NCBI RefSeq assembly: GCF_014931565.1
Contig: NZ_CP063353.1
Span: forward strand, 744,001-808,000
DNA: 64,000 nucleotides
Direction of reading: 5' to 3'
Source: Clostridium sp. 'deep sea'
GTDB lineage: Bacteria > Bacillota > UBA994 > PWPR01
Numbering within the stretch: the stretch's first letter is position 1; every line of letters begins with the position of its first letter. The notes beneath the pieces were generated by a model. It did not search any database and had not been told where the DNA came from. It saw only the letters and a list, made by a program, of their open reading frames with translations. The position numbers and the translations under genes were made by a program. This document shows, one piece after another, positions 35,432-45,899 of the stretch.

Positions 35432-36033
35432 ATTTGTGTTTCTTTTAATATTTTATAAGTTAAACTTCTTCCGTAAACCTGCTCCCCTACATTATTGCTC
35501 AAGATACCCTTCACTTCTTGTAATAAAAGTTTAGCTTGAATCATTCTTCGCCATCGTATTGGGTTACGTGATACTAAGGCATCTTTAAACATATTATTAG
35601 CTGTTGTAATATCGTGTTTAATAATATTACCGACTCTTAAAGTTGCAATATCTTCATTAGCATTTACAGCAATAGTTTTATCACTGAACTGCTGGTGTGA
35701 AAAGATATAATCTGCCATTTTCTTATCTACAATAAACACACCTAAGGTAGTACTGTGAAAAATATTTCCACTGGCTTTTAAATTACTTATGTATCTATCT
35801 ATATCTTCTATATGTGTATTTACAGTTGCAATAAGTAATTCAACACTTTCTCCTTCACTATTTAAGGTTTCAATAAATTTGGCTGAGGAGGCTGGTACTA
35901 CGCCAGCTAACTTTGGTACATGTAGCAAATATGCGTAAAGCAAATTAAGAATAACTACTACAAATATAATACTTGAAAACCAAAAAGCGACCTTTGTTGT
36001 TTTAGATAAATCTTTTAAAAATCTTAATTTCAT
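35425..36033 (-). CDS. Membrane-anchored protein of unknown function
   Basis: A 202-residue protein with one membrane helix near residues 15-36 (VAFWFSSIIFVVVILNLLYA) and a predicted extracytoplasmic domain. No family is recognised. The topology (basic N-terminus, one helix) resembles anchored sensors or small exported proteins. It lies between the two small peptide genes on the opposite strand, with GGTGATA before the ATG. A functional link to the peptides is possible but is not shown by the sequence. Confidence 0.75.
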   Translation of the reverse strand: MKLRFLKDLSKTTKVAFWFSSIIFVVVILNLLYAYLLHVPKLAGVVPASSAKFIETLNSEGESVELLIATVNTHIEDIDRYISNLKASGNIFHSTTLGVFIVDKKMADYIFSHQQFSDKTIAVNANEDIATLRVGNIIKHDITTANNMFKDALVSRNPIRWRRMIQAKLLLQEVKGILSNNVGEQVYGRSLTYKILKETQIK

Positions 36034-36197
36034 ATTATCACCATTATATTTTTATGAGAGCTAATCAAAAATTATGTTTAGTTTTAATGTAAATAACTTA
36101 TTTTAAGATTGACACCACTAGTTTTTGCTATTATAGTTTCTATTAATTTATATTTTATACCTTTTTTTAGTTATAAATATATTTATTGAATTTTTTA

Positions 36198-36225
36198 TTG
36201 CAATTTACTACATTAATGTTATAAT
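36198..36225 (+). promoter_or_regulatory. Probable promoter of peptide 2
   Basis: TTGCAA (36198-36203) and TATAAT (36220-36225) with a 16-base spacer, ending 38 bases before the ATG of the second peptide gene. Confidence 0.45.
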
Positions 36226-36263
36226 TATCACTATTAGTATGTAAAATTTACTGGAGGTATATT

Positions 36264-36377
36264 ATGAAATTTTTAGTTCTTCCTAACAACGTTGTTACTC
36301 CTTGCTGTGAAGGTTACACACCATGTTATGCATTAAGTGGTGGCGGCGGTGATGGAGATCCACTTTATCCCTATTAA
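36264..36377 (+). CDS. Small cysteine-containing peptide 2, putative precursor peptide
   Basis: A 37-residue peptide behind a TGGAGG site: MKFLVLPNNVVTPCC at the start, three cysteines (14, 15, 21), then LSGGGGDGD and the tail PLYPY. Ten of its first 15 residues match peptide 1, and the L-x-GGG region also aligns. The rest differs, as expected for a conserved leader and variable core. It has its own promoter-like sequence and a strong terminator, so it is a stand-alone unit. The start is reminiscent of short clostridial Cys-rich peptide families such as Clo7bot, from memory only and unchecked. Confidence 0.65.
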   Translation: MKFLVLPNNVVTPCCEGYTPCYALSGGGGDGDPLYPY

Positions 36378-36489
36378 TATGAATAATAATTAATTTACAT
36401 AATTTCAGGTATCATAAAATAATTTCCCTTTCTTTCACTTTTACGTTAAAGAATTAGGTACATTACAGACAGCTAGCTATTAAAAGCCA

Positions 36490-36524
36490 AAAAACCTACA
36501 CTCTTGTTAGAGTATAGGTTTTTT
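36490..36524. terminator. Bidirectional terminator between peptide 2 and purA
   Basis: AAAACCTACACTCT (from 36491) pairs with AGAGTATAGGTTTT (from 36509) with one mismatch. T-runs exist on both strands, so it can end peptide 2 and the convergent purA. Confidence 0.85.
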
Positions 36525-36559
36525 AATAGCGTGAAATGTTAACTTTTAGAGTCTTAACA

Positions 36560-37867
<1,308 letters not shown>

Positions 37868-38137
37868 TTAATTACAAAACAATACTACTACATCATTCGT
37901 TTCAATGCAAATATTATTTTTAGATTTTACATTTTTTTGGCTTTTTAATTAAATATAATTAGTAAATCACGAACATTATTATTATATAGCATATTTATAA
38001 TTCGTTTTTTATGAAATTTGCATATACATTGTATAAAATATTATGTATAAATAAATTAAATTTTATTTCGATAATTGAAGGATATTTTAATGTTACTTAG
38101 AATAAATAAATGTATTACAAATAAGGAGTGTGATTAT

Positions 38138-39310
38138 ATGTTTAACATTAAAAATGATGTAAATGAATTATATCCAAAGGTAAAAGAATTACGTCGTCAA
38201 ATTCACATGAATCCTGAGATAGCTTTTAAAGAGTTTAAAACCTCTGCATTAGCTGAAAAGGTTTTAGTTGATGCTGGTATAGAAGTAGAAAAGCAGGCTA
38301 ATTCAACAGCAGTAATAGGTATATTACGAGGCGGAAAACCAGGTAAAACAATTGCTTTACGAGCAGACATGGACGCCCTACCCCTTAACGAAGAGGTTGA
38401 ATGGGAAGGCAAATCCCAGGTTGATGGAGTTATGCATGCTTGTGGACACGATATGCATACTGCAATTTTAATGGGTGTTGCCAGTATCTTAGGTCAACAT
38501 AAAGAAGACGTTCCTGGTACTGTTAAGTTTCTTTTTCAGCCTGCCGAGGAATGCCCTCCAGGTGGAGCTAAACCTATGATTGAAGCTGGTGCTCTAAAAA
38601 ATCCAGATGTAGATATGGTGTTTGGTTTACATGTAACAACCCGTGATGAAGTTGGAAAAGTAAAAGTTAACTATAAATATAGCTCAGCTAATTCTGATAG
38701 ATGCAATATTACCATTAAAGGTAAGGGTGGACACGGCGCTTATCCACAAGGTACAGTAGATGCAGTAGTAGTGGCCTCACACGTTGTAGTTGCTCTGCAA
38801 ACTATTGTAAGTAGAAACGTTGCTCCACTAGAAAATGGTGTTATTTCAGTTGGTAGTATTCATTCTGGAACTGTTAACAATATTATTTCAGAAACTGCTA
38901 AATTGCAAATAACTTGTCGTAGCCTTACCCCTGAAGTACGCGAGTTATTAGAAGATCGTATTAAATCAGTGACTAAAGGTATTTGTGATGCTATGGGTGC
39001 AACTGCAACCGTAGATTATCAATATGGCTACTCTTCTACACCTAATGACGATAATGCTGCTGATATTGTTAAAGCAGTTGCTTTAAATGTTGTTGGTGAA
39101 GAAAACACTATTATTAATAGTACACCGTCTATGGGCGGAGAAGATTTCTCTTTCTTTGCTATGGAAGTACCTGGCGCTTTTTATAATATTGGAGCTAAGC
39201 CAGATGGTGAGCCATACCCAGGTCATAATCCTAAATTCTTTGTAAAAGAAGAAGCCTTAAAAACAGGTATGGAAATGATGTTAAATATCGTTTTTGAAGC
39301 TAATAAATAA
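38138..39310 (+). CDS. M20 family amidohydrolase (N-acyl-L-amino acid/hippurate hydrolase type)
   Basis: A cytosolic metallohydrolase of the M20D group that splits N-acyl or N-benzoyl amino acids. Ligand motifs are LRADMDALP, HACGHDMHTAIL, AEECPPGGA, FGLHV and MGGEDFSFF; the lid domain starts near NITIKGKGGHGAYPQG. I start at the ATG at 38138 with AAGGAG upstream, giving 390 residues; a longer frame from 38075 has no site. It ends in a strong terminator. Confidence 0.92.
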   Translation: MFNIKNDVNELYPKVKELRRQIHMNPEIAFKEFKTSALAEKVLVDAGIEVEKQANSTAVIGILRGGKPGKTIALRADMDALPLNEEVEWEGKSQVDGVMHACGHDMHTAILMGVASILGQHKEDVPGTVKFLFQPAEECPPGGAKPMIEAGALKNPDVDMVFGLHVTTRDEVGKVKVNYKYSSANSDRCNITIKGKGGHGAYPQGTVDAVVVASHVVVALQTIVSRNVAPLENGVISVGSIHSGTVNNIISETAKLQITCRSLTPEVRELLEDRIKSVTKGICDAMGATATVDYQYGYSSTPNDDNAADIVKAVALNVVGEENTIINSTPSMGGEDFSFFAMEVPGAFYNIGAKPDGEPYPGHNPKFFVKEEALKTGMEMMLNIVFEANK

Positions 39311-39311
39311 T

Positions 39312-39341
39312 AAAAATACGACTCTTACGAGTCGTATTTTT
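39312..39341 (+). terminator. Intrinsic terminator of the M20 amidohydrolase gene
   Basis: AAAAATACGACTC (39312-39324) pairs perfectly with GAGTCGTATTTTT (39329-39341) around TTAC. Confidence 0.92.
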
Positions 39342-39360
39342 ATTATTTATAGACTTGTTT

Positions 39361-39624
39361 CGCATTGCGGTTTGGGTATTTTGATTACAGCAAAATACGG
39401 GGGTGGGCTCACGCTTTGCGTTTCACGGAGTGGATATCCCTTTGGGATATGGGGTGGTTCGCTTTGCTCACGGTAATATGCTCGCTAAAAACCGCATCGC
39501 ATATCACGTAAGTGAAACGAAACGTAAAATTCCGTTTGCTAAGCAAACCCAAACCGTGTTCAAAGAACACCATCGCCACGAAGCCCTAAAGGGGCTAGTC
39601 CACCCCGTTTTGACTTGTCAAAAC
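39361..39624. repeat. Cluster of short perfect palindromes
   Basis: In about 260 bases, markedly richer in G+C than the surroundings, I count at least eight small perfect dyads with loops of 2-7 bases. They are TATTTTG/CAAAATA (39377/39391), CGC-TTT-GCG (39412), ATATCCC-TTT-GGGATAT (39434-39450), TCAC-GTAA-GTGA (39504), GTTTGC-TAA-GCAAAC (39534), GTGTTC-AAA-GAACAC (39556), AGCCC/GGGCT (39582/39592) and GTTTTGAC-TT-GTCAAAAC (39607-39624). No start site or protein family supports a gene here. Confidence 0.8.
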
Positions 39625-39706
39625 CCACAACACGATGCAATATGTTTTATGGACTGAAGCGTAATAAAATCATTACCTCAAAATAAAAATAAAAGCGAGT
39701 CCAACC

Positions 39707-41008
39707 TTATTTCAATATATCAAATGCCATTAATGAAAAAATACTTATTGCTTTTGGTAAAGCTGACTCATCAAAATCAAAATCTGCTGTATGGTGTGCC
39801 CAGCCACCTAAATCAGCACCTATACCCATAAATGTTGCCATGCCACCATTTTGTTGTACACGTGACATCATATAGGTAAAGTCTTCGCTTCCGCCACCTT
39901 TTCCTGGTAAGGCTGAAATATTAGAAAATAAATCAGTTCTTTGAGCAACTTTCATTACTCTATTTGCTAATTTTTCATCACTTTGTCCACTTTGTGCACC
40001 ACCCATGGCTTTAACTTCTATAGTACAGCCATGCATAGCTGCAGCGTTCTCTAAAACTCTTATAGCATAGTTATACATATATTGACTTAACTCGGTTGTT
40101 TGGCCACGGGTTTCAACTGCCAAGTGAGCCGATGGGGCTATAACATTTCTACCAGAACCAGCGTTAAATCTACCAATATTAATGCGAGTAGCTCCACCGC
40201 TATTACGTGGAATTGCATAAAGGTTAACTACAGCTGTAGCTGCTGCTAATAAAGCATTATCACCTTTTTGGGGAGCTCCACCAGCATGAGCAGGTGCACC
40301 CTTAAAGAATACATCGAATTTATCTGTGGCTAAAAAGTTTCCTCTACCACAGGCTAAATTACCAGTAGGTGTACCGCTTCCTAAATGGCTAGCTAACATG
40401 TAATCAACATCATCAACTACTCCAGCATTCACCATAGCTTTAGCACCTCTAACACCCTCTTCTGCTGGTTGAAACACTAGTTTTACTGTACCTTTTAAAG
40501 AGTCTTTTAACTCAGCTAAGACTACCGCAACACCCATACCAATTGAAGCATGTCCGTCGTGACCACAAGAGTGCATAGCTTTATCATTTACTGAAGCAAA
40601 ACCCTCAATAACTGGCCGATGGTTTTCTGCATCTGTTTCTTTCATGTCTACAGCGTCAATATCAAAACGCATACCTACGGTAGGGCCTTCACCACAACGT
40701 AAAATTCCTACAACACCAGTAAAACCACCCTTTGTTTGAGGTAAAAACTGCTCGATTGCACCCTGTTGTTTTGCTCTTTCGTAATGCATTTCAAGTTCTT
40801 TTTCAGAAGGTAGACCCATTCTATCTTCTGCCTTAAGTATTTCTTTACCTAAATGAACTTCATAACCTAAATCTGTTAAATGTTTTGCTATAATTGTTGT
40901 TGTTCTAAACTCGGTCCATGCAGATTCTGCATGTTTATGAATATCTCTGCGCCATTCAACTACCCTGTTTTCAATTCTTTTAACAATTGCCTCAATCTTA
41001 TTTTTCAT
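39707..41008 (-). CDS. M20 family amidohydrolase (AbgA/AbgB-like)
   Basis: A 433-residue M20D hydrolase whose insert near residues 55-85 and motifs (GMRFDIDAVDM, MHSCGHDGHASIG, PAEEGVRGAKAM, ASHLGSGTPTG, GKGGGSEDFTYM) resemble the aminobenzoyl-glutamate hydrolase subunit AbgA and related indole-acetyl-amino-acid hydrolases. The natural substrate is not clear. It has a GGGGAGA site and heads a minus-strand set that may include nothing else, as the flavoprotein gene upstream ends 16 bases away. Confidence 0.88.
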   Translation of the reverse strand: MKNKIEAIVKRIENRVVEWRRDIHKHAESAWTEFRTTTIIAKHLTDLGYEVHLGKEILKAEDRMGLPSEKELEMHYERAKQQGAIEQFLPQTKGGFTGVVGILRCGEGPTVGMRFDIDAVDMKETDAENHRPVIEGFASVNDKAMHSCGHDGHASIGMGVAVVLAELKDSLKGTVKLVFQPAEEGVRGAKAMVNAGVVDDVDYMLASHLGSGTPTGNLACGRGNFLATDKFDVFFKGAPAHAGGAPQKGDNALLAAATAVVNLYAIPRNSGGATRINIGRFNAGSGRNVIAPSAHLAVETRGQTTELSQYMYNYAIRVLENAAAMHGCTIEVKAMGGAQSGQSDEKLANRVMKVAQRTDLFSNISALPGKGGGSEDFTYMMSRVQQNGGMATFMGIGADLGGWAHHTADFDFDESALPKAISIFSLMAFDILK

Positions 41009-41024
41009 TTTTATCTCCCCTTCT

Positions 41025-42248
41025 TTAAGCGTTTAAACCTGCAACATATCCTGTTGCAAATGCAGCTTGTAAATTAAAACCACCTGTTTTACCATCTAAG
41101 TCTAACACTTCACCTACAAAATATAAACCTTTACATAGGTTAGACTGCATTGTACTAGGATTAATTTGCTTTAAGTGCACACCCCCAACAGTTATCATCG
41201 CTTCATCAAAACCTCTACATGACTTTATGGCTATTTTAAACTGTTTTAATTTGTGAATTATTTGATTTATTTCTTTTTTCTTAACATGACTGGCCTGTTT
41301 ATTACCATCAATTTCACAACTGCTAAGTAAATAGTACATAAATCTTTCAGATACTAGACTAGTTAAAATATTTTTTAACAGTTTTTTATTATTATTACTA
41401 AGCATTTTATTTAATTTAGCACATAAGTCTTCATTTGTTGTAGTAGGCAATAGGTCAATCAACAAGTGAACTTCTTTTTTTTCATTTATTGCCACAAACC
41501 TACTTAAATTAATAATTGCAGGACCACTTACCCCATAATGGGTAAAGATGAAATCTCCTTGCTCACTAGCAACTAACTTGTTTTTAACATAAACTTTTAC
41601 TAAAACATTACTGAGGCTTAAACCCTTTAGTACATGGATATTTGAACTTAGCGAGTTTAGTCCTGTAAGTCCAGGCTTAATATTAATAATTTTATGACCT
41701 GTTTGCTCTGCAAACTTATAGCCTGCTCCATCACTGCCTGTATTTACATAAGATTTACCACCAGTAGCTACAATAACTGCAGAGCAGTTAATTGTTTCTT
41801 TATTTGTTAATACACCTATTACTTTATTACTATTAGTGATAATGTTTTTCACTTCACAGCTATATATTATAGCTACTTTGTTTTTATTAAGATTGTCTAA
41901 AAAAACATTTAAAACATCAATAGAGTGTTGAGACTTTGGGAAAACCCTATTGTTAGCCTCTTGTATTAAACTTAAACCATTTTTTTGCAACCAGTTCATA
42001 AGATTTGTGCTAGAAAAGTGATGTAATGCTTTGTATAAAAATTTTCCTTTTTTATAAAACGCTTTAATAACTTCACTATTCTCTACTGCATTACAAACAT
42101 TACATCTACCATTGCCAGTTAATAATAGCTTTTTTCCTGCTCTACTGTTTTTTTCTAATAATACTACCCTCTTACCCTGTTCTGCAGCAGTAATTGCAGC
42201 CATCATACCAGAGGGACCAGCTCCTATTACAACAACATCAGTTTTCAT
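41025..42248 (-). CDS. HI0933/YhiN-family flavoprotein (NAD(P)/FAD-dependent oxidoreductase)
   Basis: A 407-residue FAD protein. The N-terminal Rossmann motif VVVIGAGPSGMMAA is followed by the family signature KKLLLTGNGRCNVCN, and the C-terminal FAD site is GLYFVGEVLDLDGKTGGFN. The reaction is not established for the family. The start overlaps the termination region of the upstream nitroreductase gene, with GGA in place of a strong site, so translational coupling is likely. Confidence 0.92.
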   Translation of the reverse strand: MKTDVVVIGAGPSGMMAAITAAEQGKRVVLLEKNSRAGKKLLLTGNGRCNVCNAVENSEVIKAFYKKGKFLYKALHHFSSTNLMNWLQKNGLSLIQEANNRVFPKSQHSIDVLNVFLDNLNKNKVAIIYSCEVKNIITNSNKVIGVLTNKETINCSAVIVATGGKSYVNTGSDGAGYKFAEQTGHKIINIKPGLTGLNSLSSNIHVLKGLSLSNVLVKVYVKNKLVASEQGDFIFTHYGVSGPAIINLSRFVAINEKKEVHLLIDLLPTTTNEDLCAKLNKMLSNNNKKLLKNILTSLVSERFMYYLLSSCEIDGNKQASHVKKKEINQIIHKLKQFKIAIKSCRGFDEAMITVGGVHLKQINPSTMQSNLCKGLYFVGEVLDLDGKTGGFNLQAAFATGYVAGLNA

Positions 42249-42252
42249 TTAA

Positions 42253-43140
42253 TCATTCCGTCCAAAAATTAAATCCTTGCTTTTTATAGTATTCAAAAAC
42301 ACGCTTATTATGGGCTCTGAGCTTTATAGGGTTGTAGTGATGTCCTAATCTATACTGAGCTCTATTTATACCCTGTTGTTGTTCAATTCTGTTAACAACG
42401 GTATCTGCATACTCTTCATCATGTACTTCTTTGCTTATTTCATATAACTCAGCTTTATATTTTTCTAAAACCTCTCCCGTCATTTTCTGTAACCAATTTT
42501 GGTATTTTTTATTAACCATTTCCTCTTGAATTTCTTCTTCACTCATTGAGTGATAGCTTTCATTGTGTATTATAACCTCTTTACTTAATTTTTTACGTAA
42601 ATGACCTTGTAAATGACCCTTTTTTCCCTCTTTTGCATAACCCAAACAACTCATTACTACCGGAATTGTAAGGGCTGGTAAGTTAAGTAGCTCTTTTAAG
42701 GCCTCGTAGTTATAGTTAACTGTTCCAATATAAATACTATCTACACCTAATAAGGTTGCAGCACATTCTACACTTTGAGCAACACACATTACATCTTCCA
42801 TAGTGATAATAAAATCTACAAAGGAATTTTGTTTCCCAAACGGAGCATTTTGCAATTCTGCCCATGAATGAAGTCTATGGTAATCAAGAATATATACTAA
42901 CAAGGTATCAGCATCTTCTATAAAACCCTGTCCACACAACTCTCTTATTTTGTGTTTTCGCTCTTTATCTCGAACCATTATCACACTAACAGGCTGTAAA
43001 TTACCACCGCTAGCGGCTCTTACACCTACGTCTAATATTTCATTTAAAACATTATCTTCTATAACTTTATTACTAAACTGTCTACAGCTGTATCTGTTTT
43101 TTAAGGCATTTAGTGCCTGCTTAGTATGCTCATTAATCAT
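42253..43140 (-). CDS. Nitroreductase family protein
   Basis: A 295-residue protein. The first 190 residues are an FMN-binding nitroreductase fold (NRYSCRQFSNKVIEDN, RAASGGNLQPVSVIMV, SVECAATLLGVDSIYIGT). About 100 charged residues follow, an extension seen in a subset of the family, with repeated Arg/Tyr near the end. The substrate is unknown. It starts three bases after the stop of the SagB-like gene with GAAGGTG as site. Confidence 0.87.
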   Translation of the reverse strand: MINEHTKQALNALKNRYSCRQFSNKVIEDNVLNEILDVGVRAASGGNLQPVSVIMVRDKERKHKIRELCGQGFIEDADTLLVYILDYHRLHSWAELQNAPFGKQNSFVDFIITMEDVMCVAQSVECAATLLGVDSIYIGTVNYNYEALKELLNLPALTIPVVMSCLGYAKEGKKGHLQGHLRKKLSKEVIIHNESYHSMSEEEIQEEMVNKKYQNWLQKMTGEVLEKYKAELYEISKEVHDEEYADTVVNRIEQQQGINRAQYRLGHHYNPIKLRAHNKRVFEYYKKQGFNFWTE

Positions 43141-43143
43141 ACT

Positions 43144-43887
43144 TTACACCTTCTTTTTTCCAACAGTCGCTACATAAACAGCAAACTGCTGCTCTCCATC
43201 TAATCCTAGTAGTGAATCTAGTTCATCATCTTTGTAAGCAGCAATAGCACAACATCCACTATTTATAGCTTCACAAGCTAAATAGAGGTTTTGGCATACA
43301 TGTCCTGCATCTAAATAAAAATAACGATATCCACGCTCTCCATAACGCCAATACGTACGGTATTGTACAGCTGTCCATATAAATGTTACGGCAGAATTTT
43401 TAACCATAGCTTGACCAACACAGGCTGCTGTTATTTTATCTGCCATATCAACATCGCTATTTACAAGTTCTAAAGTATGATTTAATGGTAAATACCTATA
43501 TAAACCCTGTTGTAAACTAGTTACATTGTTAATTAATAAATAGGTTTCGAAGGGGTGTCTACACCCTGCTGAAGGCACTGTTCTTAAAGTAGCTGGTCTT
43601 TTAGTAACTTCTTTAATGCCTTGAGTAACCCATAATAAGTAAGATAATTCCTCTAAGCTAAGTGCTTCTTGTTTGTATAATCTTACACTAACTCTATTAT
43701 TTATAGCTTCAGTTAAATCTACTTTGGCTATTTTAAGTTCTTGGGGTGATGGCAACTCAAACACTAAATGTGATTCATCATCCATAGGTAATACTAATGG
43801 TGGCTGAGGTAAACCTTTGTTTTGATCAGACTCGTCTAAATATCGGTATTTGGTATTCTCTACAAAATTCTTACCTTGATTTTTCAT
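43144..43887 (-). CDS. SagB-type (ThcOx-fold) dehydrogenase
   Basis: A 247-residue FMN oxidoreductase of the SagB/ThcOx group, with NNRVSVRLYKQEALSLEELS, TVPSAGCRHPFETYLLI and DAGHVCQNLYLACEAINSGCCAIAA. SagB enzymes oxidise azolines in thiazole/oxazole peptides, but many members stand alone with unknown substrates. No cyclodehydratase (YcaO) is nearby. I start at the ATG at 43887 with AAGGAGG upstream; a TTG three codons earlier is less likely. It is co-transcribed with the nitroreductase. Confidence 0.85.
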   Translation of the reverse strand: MKNQGKNFVENTKYRYLDESDQNKGLPQPPLVLPMDDESHLVFELPSPQELKIAKVDLTEAINNRVSVRLYKQEALSLEELSYLLWVTQGIKEVTKRPATLRTVPSAGCRHPFETYLLINNVTSLQQGLYRYLPLNHTLELVNSDVDMADKITAACVGQAMVKNSAVTFIWTAVQYRTYWRYGERGYRYFYLDAGHVCQNLYLACEAINSGCCAIAAYKDDELDSLLGLDGEQQFAVYVATVGKKKV

Positions 43888-44100
43888 ATTAAACAACCTC
43901 CTTGTATACAGTATATTTAACCATTTATGCTTAATCTCCTGCTTAATTTTCAGCTAAACTATAATTTTTATAATAAAATATTTCATATATCGAAGTATTT
44001 TAACTACTATCTAAATAAGAAAACATAAGGTAATACTTCTTTGGAATAGTGAAAGCATTAAAAAAAGCATAAAATAAAGATGTTTATTGATTTATTAGAT

Positions 44101-44137
44101 AAAAAAATACTGACATTAGAAGTAGCCTTTGTCAGCA
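44101..44137 (-). terminator. Intrinsic terminator of the CapA-like gene
   Basis: TACTGACA (44108-44115) pairs with TGTCAGCA (44130-44137) with one mismatch. On the minus strand seven Ts follow. Confidence 0.8.
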
Positions 44138-44146
44138 TTTAAAAAT

Positions 44147-45481
44147 TTATTTAATAGTAATAATCTCTTTTTTAAGAATAAATTCCGTATTAAATGTGGA
44201 ACTTAGTTTCTTTATTTCATTATAAAACATACTTGTTTGTTGCTCGTTCATTGAACATGGCACTCCATTTATGGGCTTTAACGGATAGATTGTGGTGTTT
44301 AAAATTCCATCTTTAGATATTTCAATAACTGGAACAAAAGTTCTTCTACGATTGTATGGCGGAAATATAAAATTACCTAAGCTGTAACAAATAATACCAT
44401 TTTTATATTTCTCTATTCCTTGAATTGAATGAGGATGGTGCCCTGTAATAATGTCTACTCCATTTTCAATTAATTTATGGGCTAATTCTACTTGTTTGTT
44501 GCTTGCTTGTTTACTCCTCTCTATGCCCCAATGTAAGGCAACTATCAAAATATCACACTCTTTTTTTACAGCCTTTACATCATCAATAATGTTATCACTT
44601 ATATAATTAACTGCTATGTTATTATTCTTACCTTGCCACAAATCCTTATATACTGTTGGTATTGTGTTTATATCTACATATGATAGTAAACCTATTTTAT
44701 AGTTTTTATATTCTACTATAACATGTTTACTGTCGTTATTAATTTGATTATGTTTATGTCCAAAACAAGTAATACCTGCATTTTCACAAATATTAACCGT
44801 ATCTAGTAAAGCTTGTGGTCCATAGTCTAAGGCATGATTATTTGCTAAAGATACAGCCTTAATATTACCTGTAGTTAAAATCTTCACCGTATCAGGCTTA
44901 GCACGAAACCTATAGTTTTTTTGTTTCATTTCAGTACCTCTAGCGGAGATTGGGTTTTCTAAATTACCAATAATATAATTATTAGGATTTATAATTTCTT
45001 TATTTAACTTACTATAAGCATACTCAGGATTACCCTTGGCTAATTCTGCTTCGAGTTGATATAACAAAATATCCCCCAAAAGTGTTATTTTTATAGGCAT
45101 ACGTTTTTTAGTAGTAAAACTCCATGTTGTATTTTGAGAGCTAGCCTTTTTAATACCATTTTTTATTCCTTTATTTAAAGTTACTGTATAAGTGGTATTA
45201 TATTCTAGGCCCTTTTTTGGTTTTAAAATAAGTCTTTCATTTTCTTTATCATAGTTCCAATCATACTCTAAAATAGGTTCAATATGTATTTTTTGAAGAA
45301 CATTATTGGGATTTACGTCAGTGTTAAACTGCAAAACAAGCTTATCATTTACAGCAATACTATCACTTATTGGTTGATATGAAATTACTGCAATCTCTGA
45401 CTTTTGCCAAAAATCAAACGATATAATAATAAGTAAAAAAACTAATAAAATAAATATAGCTACTAATGATGTTTTTTTCAT
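44147..45481 (-). CDS. CapA-family protein with N-terminal Ig-like (Big_5) domain
   Basis: An N-terminal membrane anchor or signal peptide (residues 5-25) is followed by a bacterial Ig-like domain (about 35-130, ending TWSFTTKKRM) and a CapA metallophosphatase-like domain: TLLGDILL, GNLENPIS, SLANNHALDYG, LHWGIE, TGHHPHSIQGIE and CYSLGNFIF. It is therefore an extracytoplasmic enzyme, related to proteins for poly-gamma-glutamate capsule handling, but no other capsule gene is near. The substrate is unknown. Confidence 0.88.
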   Translation of the reverse strand: MKKTSLVAIFILLVFLLIIISFDFWQKSEIAVISYQPISDSIAVNDKLVLQFNTDVNPNNVLQKIHIEPILEYDWNYDKENERLILKPKKGLEYNTTYTVTLNKGIKNGIKKASSQNTTWSFTTKKRMPIKITLLGDILLYQLEAELAKGNPEYAYSKLNKEIINPNNYIIGNLENPISARGTEMKQKNYRFRAKPDTVKILTTGNIKAVSLANNHALDYGPQALLDTVNICENAGITCFGHKHNQINNDSKHVIVEYKNYKIGLLSYVDINTIPTVYKDLWQGKNNNIAVNYISDNIIDDVKAVKKECDILIVALHWGIERSKQASNKQVELAHKLIENGVDIITGHHPHSIQGIEKYKNGIICYSLGNFIFPPYNRRRTFVPVIEISKDGILNTTIYPLKPINGVPCSMNEQQTSMFYNEIKKLSSTFNTEFILKKEIITIK

Positions 45482-45899
45482 AAGCCTACCTGTACCTTTA
45501 TTTTTTAATAAGTAAATGACATAGATGACTATTTATCCTACTGTACTCATTTTCTGTAAATATGGTAATTTATAATTAAACAAATGTAAATATCATATTA
45601 GAGATATATTAGTAATTTTTCCTTATTATTTTATTATTTTTCTATAAAAAAACTGGATAGCTTTAAGCTCTCCAGTTTTTTTATGTTTATTAACACTCTA
45701 CTAGTTTGTTCTATTTTGATTTTGATATGTGACAAAACACTTTTATAAGAATTATTCAGCAATTTAAAATACTTATATTATAGATGCCTAAGTATTATTT
45801 GAGTTATCTATATATGAGCTTTTTATTTCTCTTTTTATGTCGCACTTCATTTTACAATTTACCTCAATTAAAAAATGATATTACCTATATTGCTAAATG
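45482..45899. other. Gap containing a strong bidirectional terminator
   Basis: AAAAAACTGGA (about 45646-45656) pairs with TCCAGTTTTTT (45671-45681), with an inner AGCTT/AAGCT extension. It can end the minus-strand gene at 45900. The CapA promoter must lie upstream of 45481. Otherwise AT-rich with no gene seen. Confidence 0.65.

Noticed and set aside
39403-39657. Open frame of 84 codons, and another of 60 codons from 39294, over the palindrome cluster
   Set aside because: No ribosome binding site, no family resemblance, and the sequence is explained better by the hairpins; the overlapping frames arise from the locally higher G+C.
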